Shown: piece after piece, positions 11,491 to 21,559 of the stretch
How positions within the stretch are numbered: position 1 is the stretch's first letter
Layout: each line of letters begins with the position of its first letter
Origin: Sanghuangporus weigelae
Lineage: Eukaryota; Basidiomycota; Agaricomycetes; Hymenochaetales; Hymenochaetaceae
NCBI GenBank assembly: GCA_033182465.1
Contig: CP137325.1
Span: 558,001 to 622,000 of the forward strand
DNA length: 64,000 nt
Direction: 5' to 3'
Notes under the pieces: model-generated
What the model was told of the DNA's origin: nothing
The model's database searches: none
What the model saw: the letters and a program-made list of their open reading frames with translations, nothing else
Made by a program: the position numbers and the translations under genes

Positions 11491-13338
11491 CTATATTCTT
11501 AAAAGTAGCGACAAGATACCATCCTCAAACGTCGTTCCGATTATTTCGCTACTATCTAACGGAAGATCCATTTGCTTCAGTTGTTCCTCTGCTTTCTGAC
11601 TGAAACCTCTTTCTCGCGCAGTCTGCAATGCTCGTTTGAGCTTCTGGCTTGCTTCCTCCCGCTGACCGACCTTCTACGTCAGAATGTGAATCAGTATTGA
11701 TTCGTTACTAGTAAACGGACAAGAGACAATCACCAGACACGCGAGTCCGTAAATGAAGTAAAAGTTGTAGATATCTTGACCGGTTGGACTACCCTCCCAG
11801 GTATGTAAGTCAAGCTCGTTGACGAAATGCTCCATCTTCCTGCAGTCATTCGCAATTTCTTCCGCGGAAGGCACTTTGGACGTTACGCATGGTGACTTCG
11901 TCTGCGGTCGGTGGAAGTTCAAGGCTGATGCAAAGGCTCTGTTCAGATGGTCCAGACAGAGAGAAACATCTCTGCCGGCATTTCGAGCAGCGCTCATATG
12001 GAACACATAAGCTGGGCTGGCATGATTCATTGGAGTCGGATTTCTTTCAGATGCTATGTCCGTGTCATGCATCGGATGCACTTACCCATGGTATCCTAGT
12101 TTCCCGCACAGGTCTCCCATTAGTGTTGCGGTCTTCGTGATCAGATTCCCATCTGAACCCGTGAATTTCACGGTGGTCTGTGTGAGCAAGAAGTCTCGCC
12201 ATAGTGGTGATTCGTGACATATCTCATCTCCGTCCAGCCTGGCGAAAATATCACGTTCTGATTCCAGTCCAAGCTCTGAGGACACTGCTAACAGTGGCTC
12301 GGCGTCGAGTGGTGGCGACCTATTGAATGGCTTTCCTGATACGACATCCCGTGCACGGCTGAGACGCAGACTTTCGGCATATGCGTATGCTAGGTAGAAC
12401 TTTGCGTCTCCGTCGTTTTTCGGACCATATTTACTAGCTAGATGATAGAGCAGGATGTACAAGTTAATCACATACTCCCTCTCCTCCTTGCTTATTGATA
12501 TTGCTGGCTTCGGTCCAGATTTTCCGACTGCCCTTTGACGTTCTTCTTCCATGCGCTTCCGCCTCAAGCAGAGTGCATCCGACATGACACGAATTGCTTC
12601 TGCGGTTTGCCCGTCCTTGATGAGCGCGCTGCCTAACAGACTGGCGACTTTCAAGAGTTTGAGATTCGGATCTGGCTCTAGTGCATCCGGAGAAAGCAGC
12701 TGTATCGCCAGCCAGGCGCTGTTTTTGTGTCATCTCCACTTCTCTATATTATTGTTAGAAGCAAGGAAATCACGCACGTGCTTGCACGGTCTACAGCCTC
12801 TTTCGTCCTGCCGTTGACTAACGCCCACTGGCTTGCTTTTATATCTGCCTTCAACGCAGGCGGCCAGCCAAACAAAAGCGGTGAATTTACACTGTCCATG
12901 GGATTGAAATGAGTAGCTGAAGGATGCAAATGCAAGTAAGACTCACAAAACGAGGAAGCAGATTAGAAACACAGCGTCGAGATGGAATAGTATTAGATAT
13001 GCTAGGGGATATTGCTCCTTGAATGCGTCGTGTTTCGACGCAATTTGCTCTCGAAATTCGCCAAGCTTTCTACGAATATCAAAGTTCGGTATCGTCACAT
13101 CTTGTCTTCTCGTACGTTCGGGACGGTGAGAGTGAGTTGAGAATCGGAGGATATATGTGGCATACCTAAAAGTAATTGGCGTTTCCAGTCCTTTAGAGTT
13201 GGTCTGTTCCTTTTTAATTACAAAGTTCCGGCTGAGTGCCATAGACGTCTTGGGTGGATGAGCTAATCGGAGTCTCTCAAGCATGTACCTTCTATGGATG
13301 AGACGAGCTTGGGGCCTGACCAACGCATTGGAGATCAT
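11491..13338 (-). CDS. Mgr3-like mitochondrial TPR protein, copy 1
   Basis: A spliced minus-strand gene. Proposed start ATG 13338 (MISNALVRPQARLIHRR), a basic mitochondrial-type N-terminus. A hydrophobic segment near YLILFHLDAVFLICFLVL is followed by an intron. Then come FGWPPALKADIKAS and, after a further intron, AWLAIQLLSPDALEPDPNLK, which is the family signature also found in the copies at 14913 and 54470. Helical repeats follow (VASLLGSALIKDGQTAEAI, then YLAYAYAESLRLS). The last exon (11491 to about 11671) encodes KVGQREEASQKLKRALQTAR up to a TAG. Overall plan (presequence, one membrane helix, TPR array) matches yeast Mgr3, an adaptor of the i-AAA protease in the inner membrane. The assignment is by architecture and weak motif likeness. 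The 5' exon limits are uncertain, and an upstream start at 13506 is possible. Confidence 0.6.
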
Positions 13339-13804
13339 TCTGCGATGCCAGTCGTAGCACAGCAATGGCTCGGATCTGCCTTCAGCAGCGTACGCAGAGA
13401 TAAACGAGACGATCCAGTCGAGAATATGTACGGCGAGGCTCAGCTGCGCGTCCTTCCGGCATAACTGCCGAGAAAGCAAGGGGACCCACGTAAATGATTG
13501 ACCCAAGAGTCTGGCTCATTATGTATCTGTACGTCCACTTGAGAGGCTTACGGTCATTATTCTCGGACAATATTAATGTGGTTTGTTTCCAAGTCGCTCC
13601 GACGGTGCTGCGATGAGTCGATCATTCTGCGTCGATCTGCACTTCCTTTCACAGTAATTGGGAACGTGACTCCCCAGGAGGGATGAATAGAGTCCAAAAC
13701 CAAAAGTTTGCTGAGCTGGCAGGCGAGGCTCACTTGAATTCCTCCTTTCGCGCTCTGCGTGTCGACCCGACAGTCTTAACCTGAATTTGTGAACTAGTCC
13801 TCGC
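13339..13804. other. Divergent promoter between Mgr3-like copy 1 and SEC62
   Basis: This 466-bp spacer separates two divergently transcribed genes. It contains only short open frames. Both promoters and any upstream leader exon of the TPR gene would lie here. Confidence 0.4.
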
Positions 13805-14776
13805 ATGGAGCAACAACAAAAAGCGCCAAAGGAAGTGCGCGAAATCGTCAATTTTCTGCGCAGCAGCAAGGCGGGCATGAAGACGCGAGTGGGTGTACTC
13901 AATGGCAAACGTGTGGATTACTTCAAAGGTGAGCATGCATACCAGATCCATAATAGTGTACTCTAAATCATCATGATTTATCTCAGGGAAATCAGCTGTA
14001 AAAGCCGTACTATCCCCCAACTATGCGAAACTGAAGAATGCTCCAAAAGTTACGAACGAGGTGGAAGCAGTGACCTTGCTTAACTCCATCATCCCCTTCG
14101 CTTTCTATCTCCGCGTCGACCGGGGTCAGGCACAAAGTAGCGGGCATCCAAAGCAGCTCACAATAAATCCGATGCAACAATTCAAACAGGACGATCTGTT
14201 TGCGTGGTTTTACGAGGGACCTATGTGGACGACGTACCTTGGGGGACTTGCAATGGTGGCTGTCCTGCTCGCTGGTGTCATGTTCCCACTATGGCCACCT
14301 ACGCTACGGCTTGGCGTTTGGTATCTTAGTATCGGTGTGTTGGGGTTGATAGGACTGTTCATCGTCATCGCCATCCTCCGCCTTATATTTTACATTATCA
14401 CTGTTGTGGTCGCGCCGCCCGGGATTTGGGTATTTCCACAGCTCTTTGCAGACGTTGGGGTTGTAAGTCCTCTCTTCTTCTTTTCCCCTGGGGACCCGTG
14501 TATGACCAGTGGCGTTGAATTTTTTGTTGCCACTAGATCGAATCGTTTATTCCGTTCTGGGAGTGGGATTTGCCCAAGAAAAAGAAATCACGCAAGCTTC
14601 GTGAAGAGGGTTCTTCGAAGAAGGAGAAGGGGAAAGGGAAGGCGACTGATTCAAGCTTGCAACCTCCAGGGTCAGAGAACGGTGGTGGCGCGCACATAGA
14701 AGAAGTCGATACGTCTGGTGACTCGCGGCCAGGCAGCCGCGCAGCTCGTGTAGAGGACGCGCAAGAGGATGAGTAG
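13805..14776 (+). CDS. SEC62: Sec62, ER protein-translocation subunit
   Basis: Exons 13805-13928, 13987-14462 and 14537-14776 join to 279 codons plus stop. Sec62 works with Sec61/Sec63 in post-translational import into the endoplasmic reticulum. The N-terminal cytosolic domain is well conserved (VREIVNFLRSSKAGMKTRVG, GKRVDYFKG, then LYFY-type FAWFYEGPMWTTYLGG). Two membrane helices follow (LAMVAVLLAGVMFPLWP and YLSIGVLGLIGLFIVIAIL) with a short lumenal loop between them. The tail is long, charged and Lys-rich (PKKKKSRKLREEGSSKK), ending in a Ser/Glu-rich region. Length fits fungal Sec62. The gene lies between two genes of the Mgr3-like family on the opposite strand and ends 137 bp from the end of copy 2. 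Confidence 0.95.
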
Positions 14777-14912
14777 TTTTTCTCTTTTGTATATCATTCG
14801 TGGAGTACACGCCTTTTTCATCGCTATACTTCTCCGCTGTTTCAGAGTGTTTAGTCGCTTCAGTATGGATTACAATATATTCTACGGTACAAATGGGTCT
14901 AATCATCTATTT

Positions 14913-16847
14913 CTACTGCTTATTAGATCTGTCTTGTGAATCGATAGGTGATGTCGATGTGCTACCTTGTGCAGAATCCTGGGAAGTTTGCTGTGCATTC
15001 TTGTTGATTGTACGCTGAACTCGACGGGCATTTTCCAGAGCTTCATACTTCATTTCTTGCGACCCGCTCTTTGCACGCAGAGACCTATATGACAGGTTGT
15101 AACTGCGAAAAGCCTGATCAAGTTGGCCTAGCTCCTGTTTCCATGTACCACGAATAAGCATCAGCCCAACGAATGAACGTGTACAAACATTACCTCGTAA
15201 TACACCCCAGCATTATAGAAAACCGCAGGATAGGTCTCGTCACAGAGTGTCATCTCTGACTCAACACCAACGCCGTCATCTTGCGACTTGACACGTGGTC
15301 CATTTTGTTCTACTGCTTTGTCGTATATGTTAACAGCGCGGGACATGACACGCGACAGGTCGCGGTGGATCGTCGGATCCTCCGGCCTGGAACGACAAAG
15401 CTCCATCAATAGTGCCATGTGAGCGTTCTCAATCTGTAAGGCCTGGCAGAGCTCAGCTATGCTTGGTCTCGAAGTGTTGCTGTTTGCATTCTGAGGTTTG
15501 GAACGGACAAGCAGCGAAGAGGCCACACGATAGAGAAGGATCGCATTCCTGGAATGACAACAATACGACAGGACCGTTCAATCAAGACTTGTTGAAGATG
15601 AACTGTCTAGCTTACCCGTATTTTCCCTGTCGAGAATAGAAGGCACCGAGTCTTTCCATAGGTGCAGCAAGTTCGCTCTTTGTTAAAGACACCCACGTAG
15701 GAAGTCCGAGTTCATTATCACTGGAGTCCGGACTCAGAATGTTGCGGACCGGTGCTTCATGGTCGCGTTCCTCTTTCGTGCTCTTTTCGGCATCATTGTC
15801 TTCCCCAGGAGCAGTCACAGATCCTGGCGAATTCTGTGTGAAGCCCCGACGAGAGTCAAAACTGAGGCCATATTCGTCCCGGATCAACCTCAGTACTTCA
15901 GCAACCGCGAATCCTAGCCAGCGTTCCTCCTCTTCTGGTCTCTTCAGAGATTCGGAAAGCTCTCCGAGCTTCAGAGCCAGAGCTATAGCACGCATCCGGT
16001 TCTTGCTATTTAGCCGTGATCTAATGGTGTCGGACCGACCAGAGTCGAGTAATGCTCTGATTGAGAACCGAGGAGGAGACGGTGATGTCCACGAAGAGGA
16101 CGGCGCCGAGCTTGAAATCGGTTTAGAAGAGTCTGGTTGAATGGTTTGAGCATCGCTCGGCGTAGATGGCGAAGTGACAGGTGACGGATTCTGGGTGTCA
16201 ATGAAGGCAGACAGAGCTATGTTCAAGACATTGAATGCCTCTTCAAGATCTTTTTCCAATGCAAGGACCTCAGCTAGGACGATGGCGACTCCAGAATATT
16301 TCAAATATGGATCCGGGGCCAATACTTCTGGGGCCATAGATTGTATGGTCTCCCATGCTCTATTCGAAAGAATAATAATAAATAAACTAATCCCAGCAAG
16401 AAATTATAACGACACTTGCTTTGCTAAATGTCTTCGGGCCAGTTTCATGTCTCCTCGCTGCTTTGCCCTCAGTCCCGCACGTAAGTCTCCGCGCACCTCT
16501 TTGGGCCACATTGTTAGAGTCGTGTAAAACTCGTACCTATTAATAATTAGCGTTAAAAAAGAGATGCGAAGGGAAGATGTTGTGACGTACAGACCCCACG
16601 ATGTTGCACCGATACCAAAGACAAGCAGCGCTCCAAGAAGATAGGATATTCTAATAGGAGAGTCCGATGCATGTCGAGATTCTCGAGCAGTGCTGAACGT
16701 CCGCCTTTCTGAAAACGCAGACCAGACATTCCGTGGTCTAGCCAACACTCTGACAGTGTTCCTTCGAGTCACATTTAGATGAGCAAGATTTCCACCTATG
16801 CTATATTCGATCCGAGAAGGACATAGAGACAGCTTACTTCCCAGCAT
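14913..16847 (-). CDS. Mgr3-like mitochondrial TPR protein, copy 2
   Basis: Five exons (16847-16591, 16536-16420, 16359-15616, 15548-15194, 15134-14913) join to 564 codons plus stop. The second intron is GC-AG (GCAAGT donor at 16419), which keeps LAKAWETIQ in frame. The N-terminus is basic and Ser/Arg-rich (TRRNTVRVLARPRNVWSAF), like a mitochondrial presequence, then one membrane helix (ISYLLGALLVFGIGATSWGLY). The matrix- or intermembrane-facing part is helical: FYTTLTMWPKEVRGDLRAGL, AWETIQSMAPEVLAPDPYLK, ERLGAFYSRQGKYGNAILLY and a final TPR-like YNAGVYYEELGQLDQAF. This matches yeast Mgr3 in order and size. A Ser/Pro-rich insert (about residues 175-205) is variable. It is the best-preserved member of the local family. 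Confidence 0.7.
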
Positions 16848-17054
16848 AGTGGCCGGACCAGGTGGTTAGCGTTAAAGGTATCCTTGTGCTGGATGAGGCG
16901 TCAGGGATCGACGTGCGATCACGTGCATGAAAGCAACGCGTCGATCTATTGTCGATCTTTGACCTGATCACTCACACTGAAATTTCTGTTTTCTTCCTAG
17001 TCCGCGGTCACAAAAATTGTAGAGGAAGCCCATCCTCCCGTCCAAGTTCAGTAT
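16848..17054. promoter_or_regulatory. Short bidirectional promoter region with CACGTG
   Basis: About 207 bp separates the start of Mgr3-like copy 2 from the start of the decayed relative on the other strand. A CACGTG hexamer within GCGATCACGTGCATG lies at 16919-16924. Confidence 0.35.
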
Positions 17055-18100
17055 ATGTTGAGCTCTAGAGTACTCCTAACGTCTGCCATGCGCAGTGTCC
17101 TTCCCTTGTTTCCGAGGTATTACTCATGGCAAACCCAAGTTCTCTTCCGCAACGCAACTTGAAATTCGCATCTCGGAATCAGCACTGGTGCTTTATACAT
17201 CCGTTTATTGCATCTACACTCTTCAGAATGGAACAGGTGAATTCTCGAGCCTTCGTGTAACTGCCCGAAGAGGTTATTGCTCGAGCTCCAACAGTCGAAG
17301 TCTTGAAGTCGGTGACTGGATCTGCAGATTCTTCTCCTTAAGCTTCAACTTATACATCAAATTTCTAGTTGCTGTTGCTAGAGATATATTCCAGGAAGAC
17401 AACGTGCTTTTTCTTCCTTTTCGGTTTCTTCCAGACCTGGCCTCTGACATTGCAACGTACCTCGAACGGCTCGGTATTTGGGCGGACAACATGGGGATGA
17501 AGAGTGGGTGTCTCGATTAAATACAAGCGCACTTATGCTGATTAGTCATTTCAATAGTCGTGCTATCTTCGTTTGAGCCGACATAGTTGCTTCTCCACTC
17601 AATGATGACGCCTCTCTAAAGGACAGAAGACCTTATCTTTGGGAAACTCTAATTCTTTTTCTACGGATCAGGAACCTCCAATCGAGCAATCTTCTTCGTC
17701 ACGTATTTAATGAAAAGGACCCAATGAATCGATGTCGAATTTTCTTTGCTGCCAATTTAACAACAGATATCGTGGAAGACGCAATAGCATTGACGGCAAA
17801 GATTCTTTCGCTCATGGAACGCAGAGAGGAACGGAACCCAAAAAGGAACAAGATAAATGCAACTTATGGACAGTACTTCGGGACAGAGATGGCGTTGGCC
17901 TGGAAGTATAGATGGCTATATTTAGAGGTAAGGATTACATCGTTCTTGTTTTCGTTTAGAAAACATCCTATCCTTATCCTACCTTGATTCAGAGCCAAGA
18001 AAAGATCTCAGATGCTCTGACATGCTTCCAAAAATAAATACCTTCTTTGCTGAACTCGCGAGCTCATGCGCTCGGAGAGACTGGAGAATGGGAATACTTC
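17055..18100 (+). pseudogene. Decayed Mgr3-like TPR gene on the plus strand
   Basis: The stretch begins with a presequence-like frame (MLSSRVLLTSAMRSVLPLF). Later DIATYLERLGIWADNMG (about 17440-17500) resembles AIAVPLEKIGLYAEKHG of the copy at 54470 and APMERLGAFYSRQG of copy 2. A second coding-like frame at about 17575-17940 (LKDRRPYLWETLILFLRI, then TTDIVEDAIALTAKILSLM) and SQEKISDALTCFQK near 18000, which sits where the family has ELGQLDQAFRSY, complete the order. The frames do not join with good splice sites and stops intervene. I therefore read it as a broken relative transcribed away from copy 2. Evidence is motif likeness by eye and order of blocks; a separate unknown gene is possible. 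Confidence 0.35.
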
Positions 18101-18612
18101 TACTGAACGGAGGGAATGTCCCCTTAACTTAGTACCATGATGGGAAAGGAATGCGAAGAAGAATCTCGATATGGAGGAGACAGGAAAGAGATCGCAAATA
18201 TTAATGTGATATTTCGTAGATGGTAGATGCATACGTTTGCTCCCTTCTCTCTTTTCTTGGAAACAGTTGTTCTGTTCGAGTTCTAAAAAAATTTCTAAGT
18301 GACCAACCAGTAACTTTAGTACCGAATTGAGCTATTGGAGTGAGGTCCGCTCAGCACGTTTTTGAGCTATCACAGGAAAGAGACATGTGGAAAGCAAACA
18401 GACTGATTCTTTTTTAGCTGAGCTTAAAATCCCGTTCTAGCATATCGTGATAAAACTTCTCAGCTTCTTTTCCTTACATAGTGATTTCTGTTGGCCGTTT
18501 TGGCGCGGAGCTTGAACTTGGCGACGCGTCATGCTACACGTGATACCCGTACTCGGCATGCGACCGCCGCGGCGCATCCTCGAGTGTTCTTCTCGTTCCT
18601 TCATCGTTCGCT
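18101..18612. other. Intergenic, RPB10 promoter region
   Basis: No gene recognised. This stretch precedes the RPB10 start and contains a CACGTG at about 18537-18542, roughly 75 bp upstream of the ATG. Confidence 0.4.
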
Positions 18613-19068
18613 ATGGTCTGCTTTTCGTTTTCATCTTTGGGAAACTTTGAGACCAATTGACGCGTTGCGATAGATTATTCCAGTTCGTTGCTTCTCATGT
18701 GGCAAAGTCGTCGGCGACAAATGGAACCAGTACATGACACTCTTGTCGCAGGGGATAAGTGAAGGGTGCGTCTTTTCTTGTCCATTTCGACCTTTCTTGC
18801 AGCGGAGCTGAACGCTGTCACTTCTTTTCTGCTACCTATCGTGGATTTGGCGCTTATGCTTTCAGTGAAGCGCTAGACGAACTACAACTGAGACGATACT
18901 GCTGTCGCCGGATGGTCCTCACGCATGTCGACTTGATTGAGAAGTTACTGCACTATAACAGTGCGTCATTTCCATTATTGTTATTATCAGCTATGAGCGC
19001 TCATGTGGCTTGACTTCTGTTTCGATGTTGTAGCACAAAATCGTGCGAGGGATCGTTTACCAGTTTAA
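18613..19068 (+). CDS. RPB10: RPB10 (ABC10-beta), shared RNA polymerase subunit
   Basis: Exons 18613-18615, 18674-18765, 18866-18960 and 19034-19068 join to 74 codons plus stop. The protein is a small zinc-binding subunit shared by RNA polymerases I, II and III. The hallmark start [17 protein letters not shown] holds the first zinc pair CFSC; the second pair is CC in [20 protein letters not shown], the most conserved block of the family. Length fits (yeast 70, human 67 residues), with a short divergent end [12 protein letters not shown]. The model needs a first coding exon of just ATG, followed by an intron with a weak GTCTGC donor; no in-frame ATG exists next to IIPVRC. The gene has no long open frame and is easily missed. 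Confidence 0.9.
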
Positions 19069-19639
19069 TTGTTACGGGCGTCGAAAGAGGTCTCGCGATT
19101 GTACGTTTCTAGTTATGTTGTCTGTTTGGTGCCATGCTCACTTACTCCTCTTACTTTGCTCCTTCCGTTGGACCTTAGACTGTCATTTGCGCCATTCATT
19201 ATCGAGTTGGACGACATACCTTATTTCTTCCATGTTTACTCATCGCCATGTACTGCATCTCTAGCTACGGCAAAAGATTACATTGAACATTGACACCAAC
19301 AAGATCCAACTAATTTTCTTCGCGATGTTCTTGAGCTATTTTTCGGACGAGGATGGCTTCGGGAATCTGAGACGTGATATCGTGCTCCGTGAGCTTAAAA
19401 CATGCCTCCTGGGAGCAAACACTAACGAGAGACCAAGAAATCGACAACATCAAGTTTTAAGAAGCGAGCGCAACTCTATGACACTATCCCTTCGCGAATC
19501 TATATCCTCCACTTCCAACCCGAAAGTGCGCCTTAGAAGACGCAGGTTGATTATCGTTATGAGGGACTCGGCGAAAGAAATACTGATCGTTGGGAATGAG
19601 CTCTAGAACAATGTCAACAGATAGGGGCGCAAAAGATTA
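19069..19639. other. Convergent intergenic between RPB10 and DUF6533 gene
   Basis: No gene was recognised. A plus-strand frame at 19283-19606 lacks family features and is probably chance. The 3' end of the minus-strand membrane protein gene may extend into this stretch. Confidence 0.35.
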
Positions 19640-20906
19640 TGATGGTCGCTCACATTTTGTAGCAAGCACAGCGCAACGTTCACTATTCGGATCACTGTTA
19701 CTGTCGATGAGAATGTCTATGCAACAGGACTTTAGTGAGTTCTTACCCGAAGTAATCTACTCGTGATATCAGCTACTTCCAGAAATGCAAGCACAAAGAA
19801 TGTCGTACCAGCACGAGAAACCACCCATCGTTGGAGACGGCCCGCCAAAATCTCTGGCTAGTAAGACGGGGTCGATCCATGGCGTTCCACAAGATAAGAA
19901 CAAGGACGTAAATATCAAAGGCCACCTAAAGTTCCGAAACCAGTCGTCAAAGATATAGGATATGTTGGATTGACAGGCAAATTTTCAGCAAGGCTGAAGT
20001 GGTTTACCTGCGAAGTCCAGATTCCCAGCGGATACCTCGGGTCAGTTTGGGCAATGCACGTTCCGTTCATTTCGCTGATGAAATGTGCTGCAGGGAAAAT
20101 GGTGTTCTTATCGCCAATACATATCCCGTAGTCTCAGAAGCACTCACCACGAACGTTTCGCACAGACAACACTAAGAATGTCAATGAACTCCCATTTACG
20201 AGTACCGATCCGAATAACAACAATTTGAGAATGTTTGGTTTTCTCTCCCAGAGAAGGAACGTCCGGAAGATAACCAGAACTAAATTGAAGAGTATCAAAG
20301 TCAGCGAATATTGAAGCTTGCACATGGAATAAAAACATATTTCGTACAATGTCCAACAGCATCGGCCGAAAACATGATAATGCTTATTATTCGTGCAGAA
20401 GCTTCGCACCTGAAGCTCACTAGGTGAGCCGACTCTGGCCAGTGATCGAACAGCAAGCGTACTGACTAGACGAATGAAATACGGAGATGCGTAAATGCCT
20501 GCTCTTCTCAGCAAAGGAAGATACACCTACCCATCCGTTCGAAAGCCGCCTTAGTGGAAAGGAAGCTTGAACGCAACTTGAGTCATGTTTATGAGCAAGA
20601 TTCTGAAGTAAGCAGAGACGTACAGAAGAAATAAATGACCACTGAAACGATCATTAGACATCGGTAAACGAAATAGGCAGCCTTCGGGACCGATATCTTG
20701 CACTTCCACAGCAGCCTGCAGTCGGCTGGAAAAGAGAGCAAGGTATCGTATAAAAGCAAGGTAATAGAAGCCACTTCAGGCATCTTCAGTCTGACGTTAC
20801 TCAAGTGATACGGGAGGAAATTCTTACCTGCGAGATAGCGACTGAGGGCGAATTCATGCACAATATTGGCTGTTGGCTGGAAATCCGACAAGATCTCGTT
20901 CAGCAT
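19640..20906 (-). CDS. DUF6533-type multi-pass membrane protein
   Basis: A spliced minus-strand gene starting at ATG 20906 (MLNEILSDFQPT). Removing an intron that begins GTAAGAATTTCC gives SRYLAVASITLLLYDTLLSF followed by RLLWKCKISVPKAAYFVYR. This is the signature of the DUF6533 domain, the first two helices of a large Agaricomycete family of seven-helix proteins. Further hydrophobic blocks follow in shifting frames, as expected for an intron-rich gene (LTLILFNLVLVIFRTFLLW, FDIYVLVLILWNAMDRPR, GWFLVL, FFVLAFLEVADITSRLL). The last block matches the usual end of the family. Function is unknown; a receptor-like role is often guessed from topology. The exact 3' end and several inner exon limits were not resolved, so mild decay cannot be excluded. 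Confidence 0.6.
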
Positions 20907-21559
20907 GAGTGCTTAGTGCGATGGAACGCGGGGACGGACGTTTCTTTCTGCGAGCTCATGCCTTATAAAACCGGAAGTACACTGATTATCACCAAATCAT
21001 GATATAGATGTGCATGTTGTTGCCAGATGGATAGAACAACACAACACGACTCCTCGCCGCATCACAGGAAGACGAAAACAAGCATATGGTTGATCCAGTG
21101 GAACACCAAGAAACATGATGACGAGCCAGATTTGTCGCTGGGAGCTGTCACAGAAGTCGACTGTGCACCCTAGCATCAAGGTTTATATGAGCGCAGATTT
21201 ACGGAAGCAGCCACATCTTGATCCTGACTGTCAGCCAGAATAAAGATGGTATAGGATAGGAAATGCAAAGTCTTCTAATCTAAAACAAAGCGTGGGAAAA
21301 TGATTATTTTCTATAAATCTAAGTTGCAAGGCAAGAATACTCAGCCTTGTAGTCTTGGACGATGCATTTCAATAGAGTACATCTTTCTGAATTTGTTGTC
21401 AGCTCGTTCGGATTTCGACAAGCAATCGAAGACAAGAGTGGACGATATATACTCATCCGAGTTATTCATCGCCGTGTAACGCGTTTGGAGTGACAACAGA
21501 GAATTACAGCAAAGCGAAGGCAAATGCGATCTATACAATCAAGATGCAAACTAAGGCGG
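20907..21559. other. Intergenic between DUF6533 gene and NMD3
   Basis: No gene recognised; only short open frames. It holds the NMD3 3' flank and the upstream region of the DUF6533 gene. Confidence 0.4.

Noticed and set aside
13573-14020. Minus-strand frames over the 5' part of SEC62
   Set aside because: They are antisense to a confidently assigned exon of SEC62.
19283-19606. 107-codon plus-strand frame after RPB10
   Set aside because: Arg/Ser-rich, without motifs, between convergent genes; no splice support.
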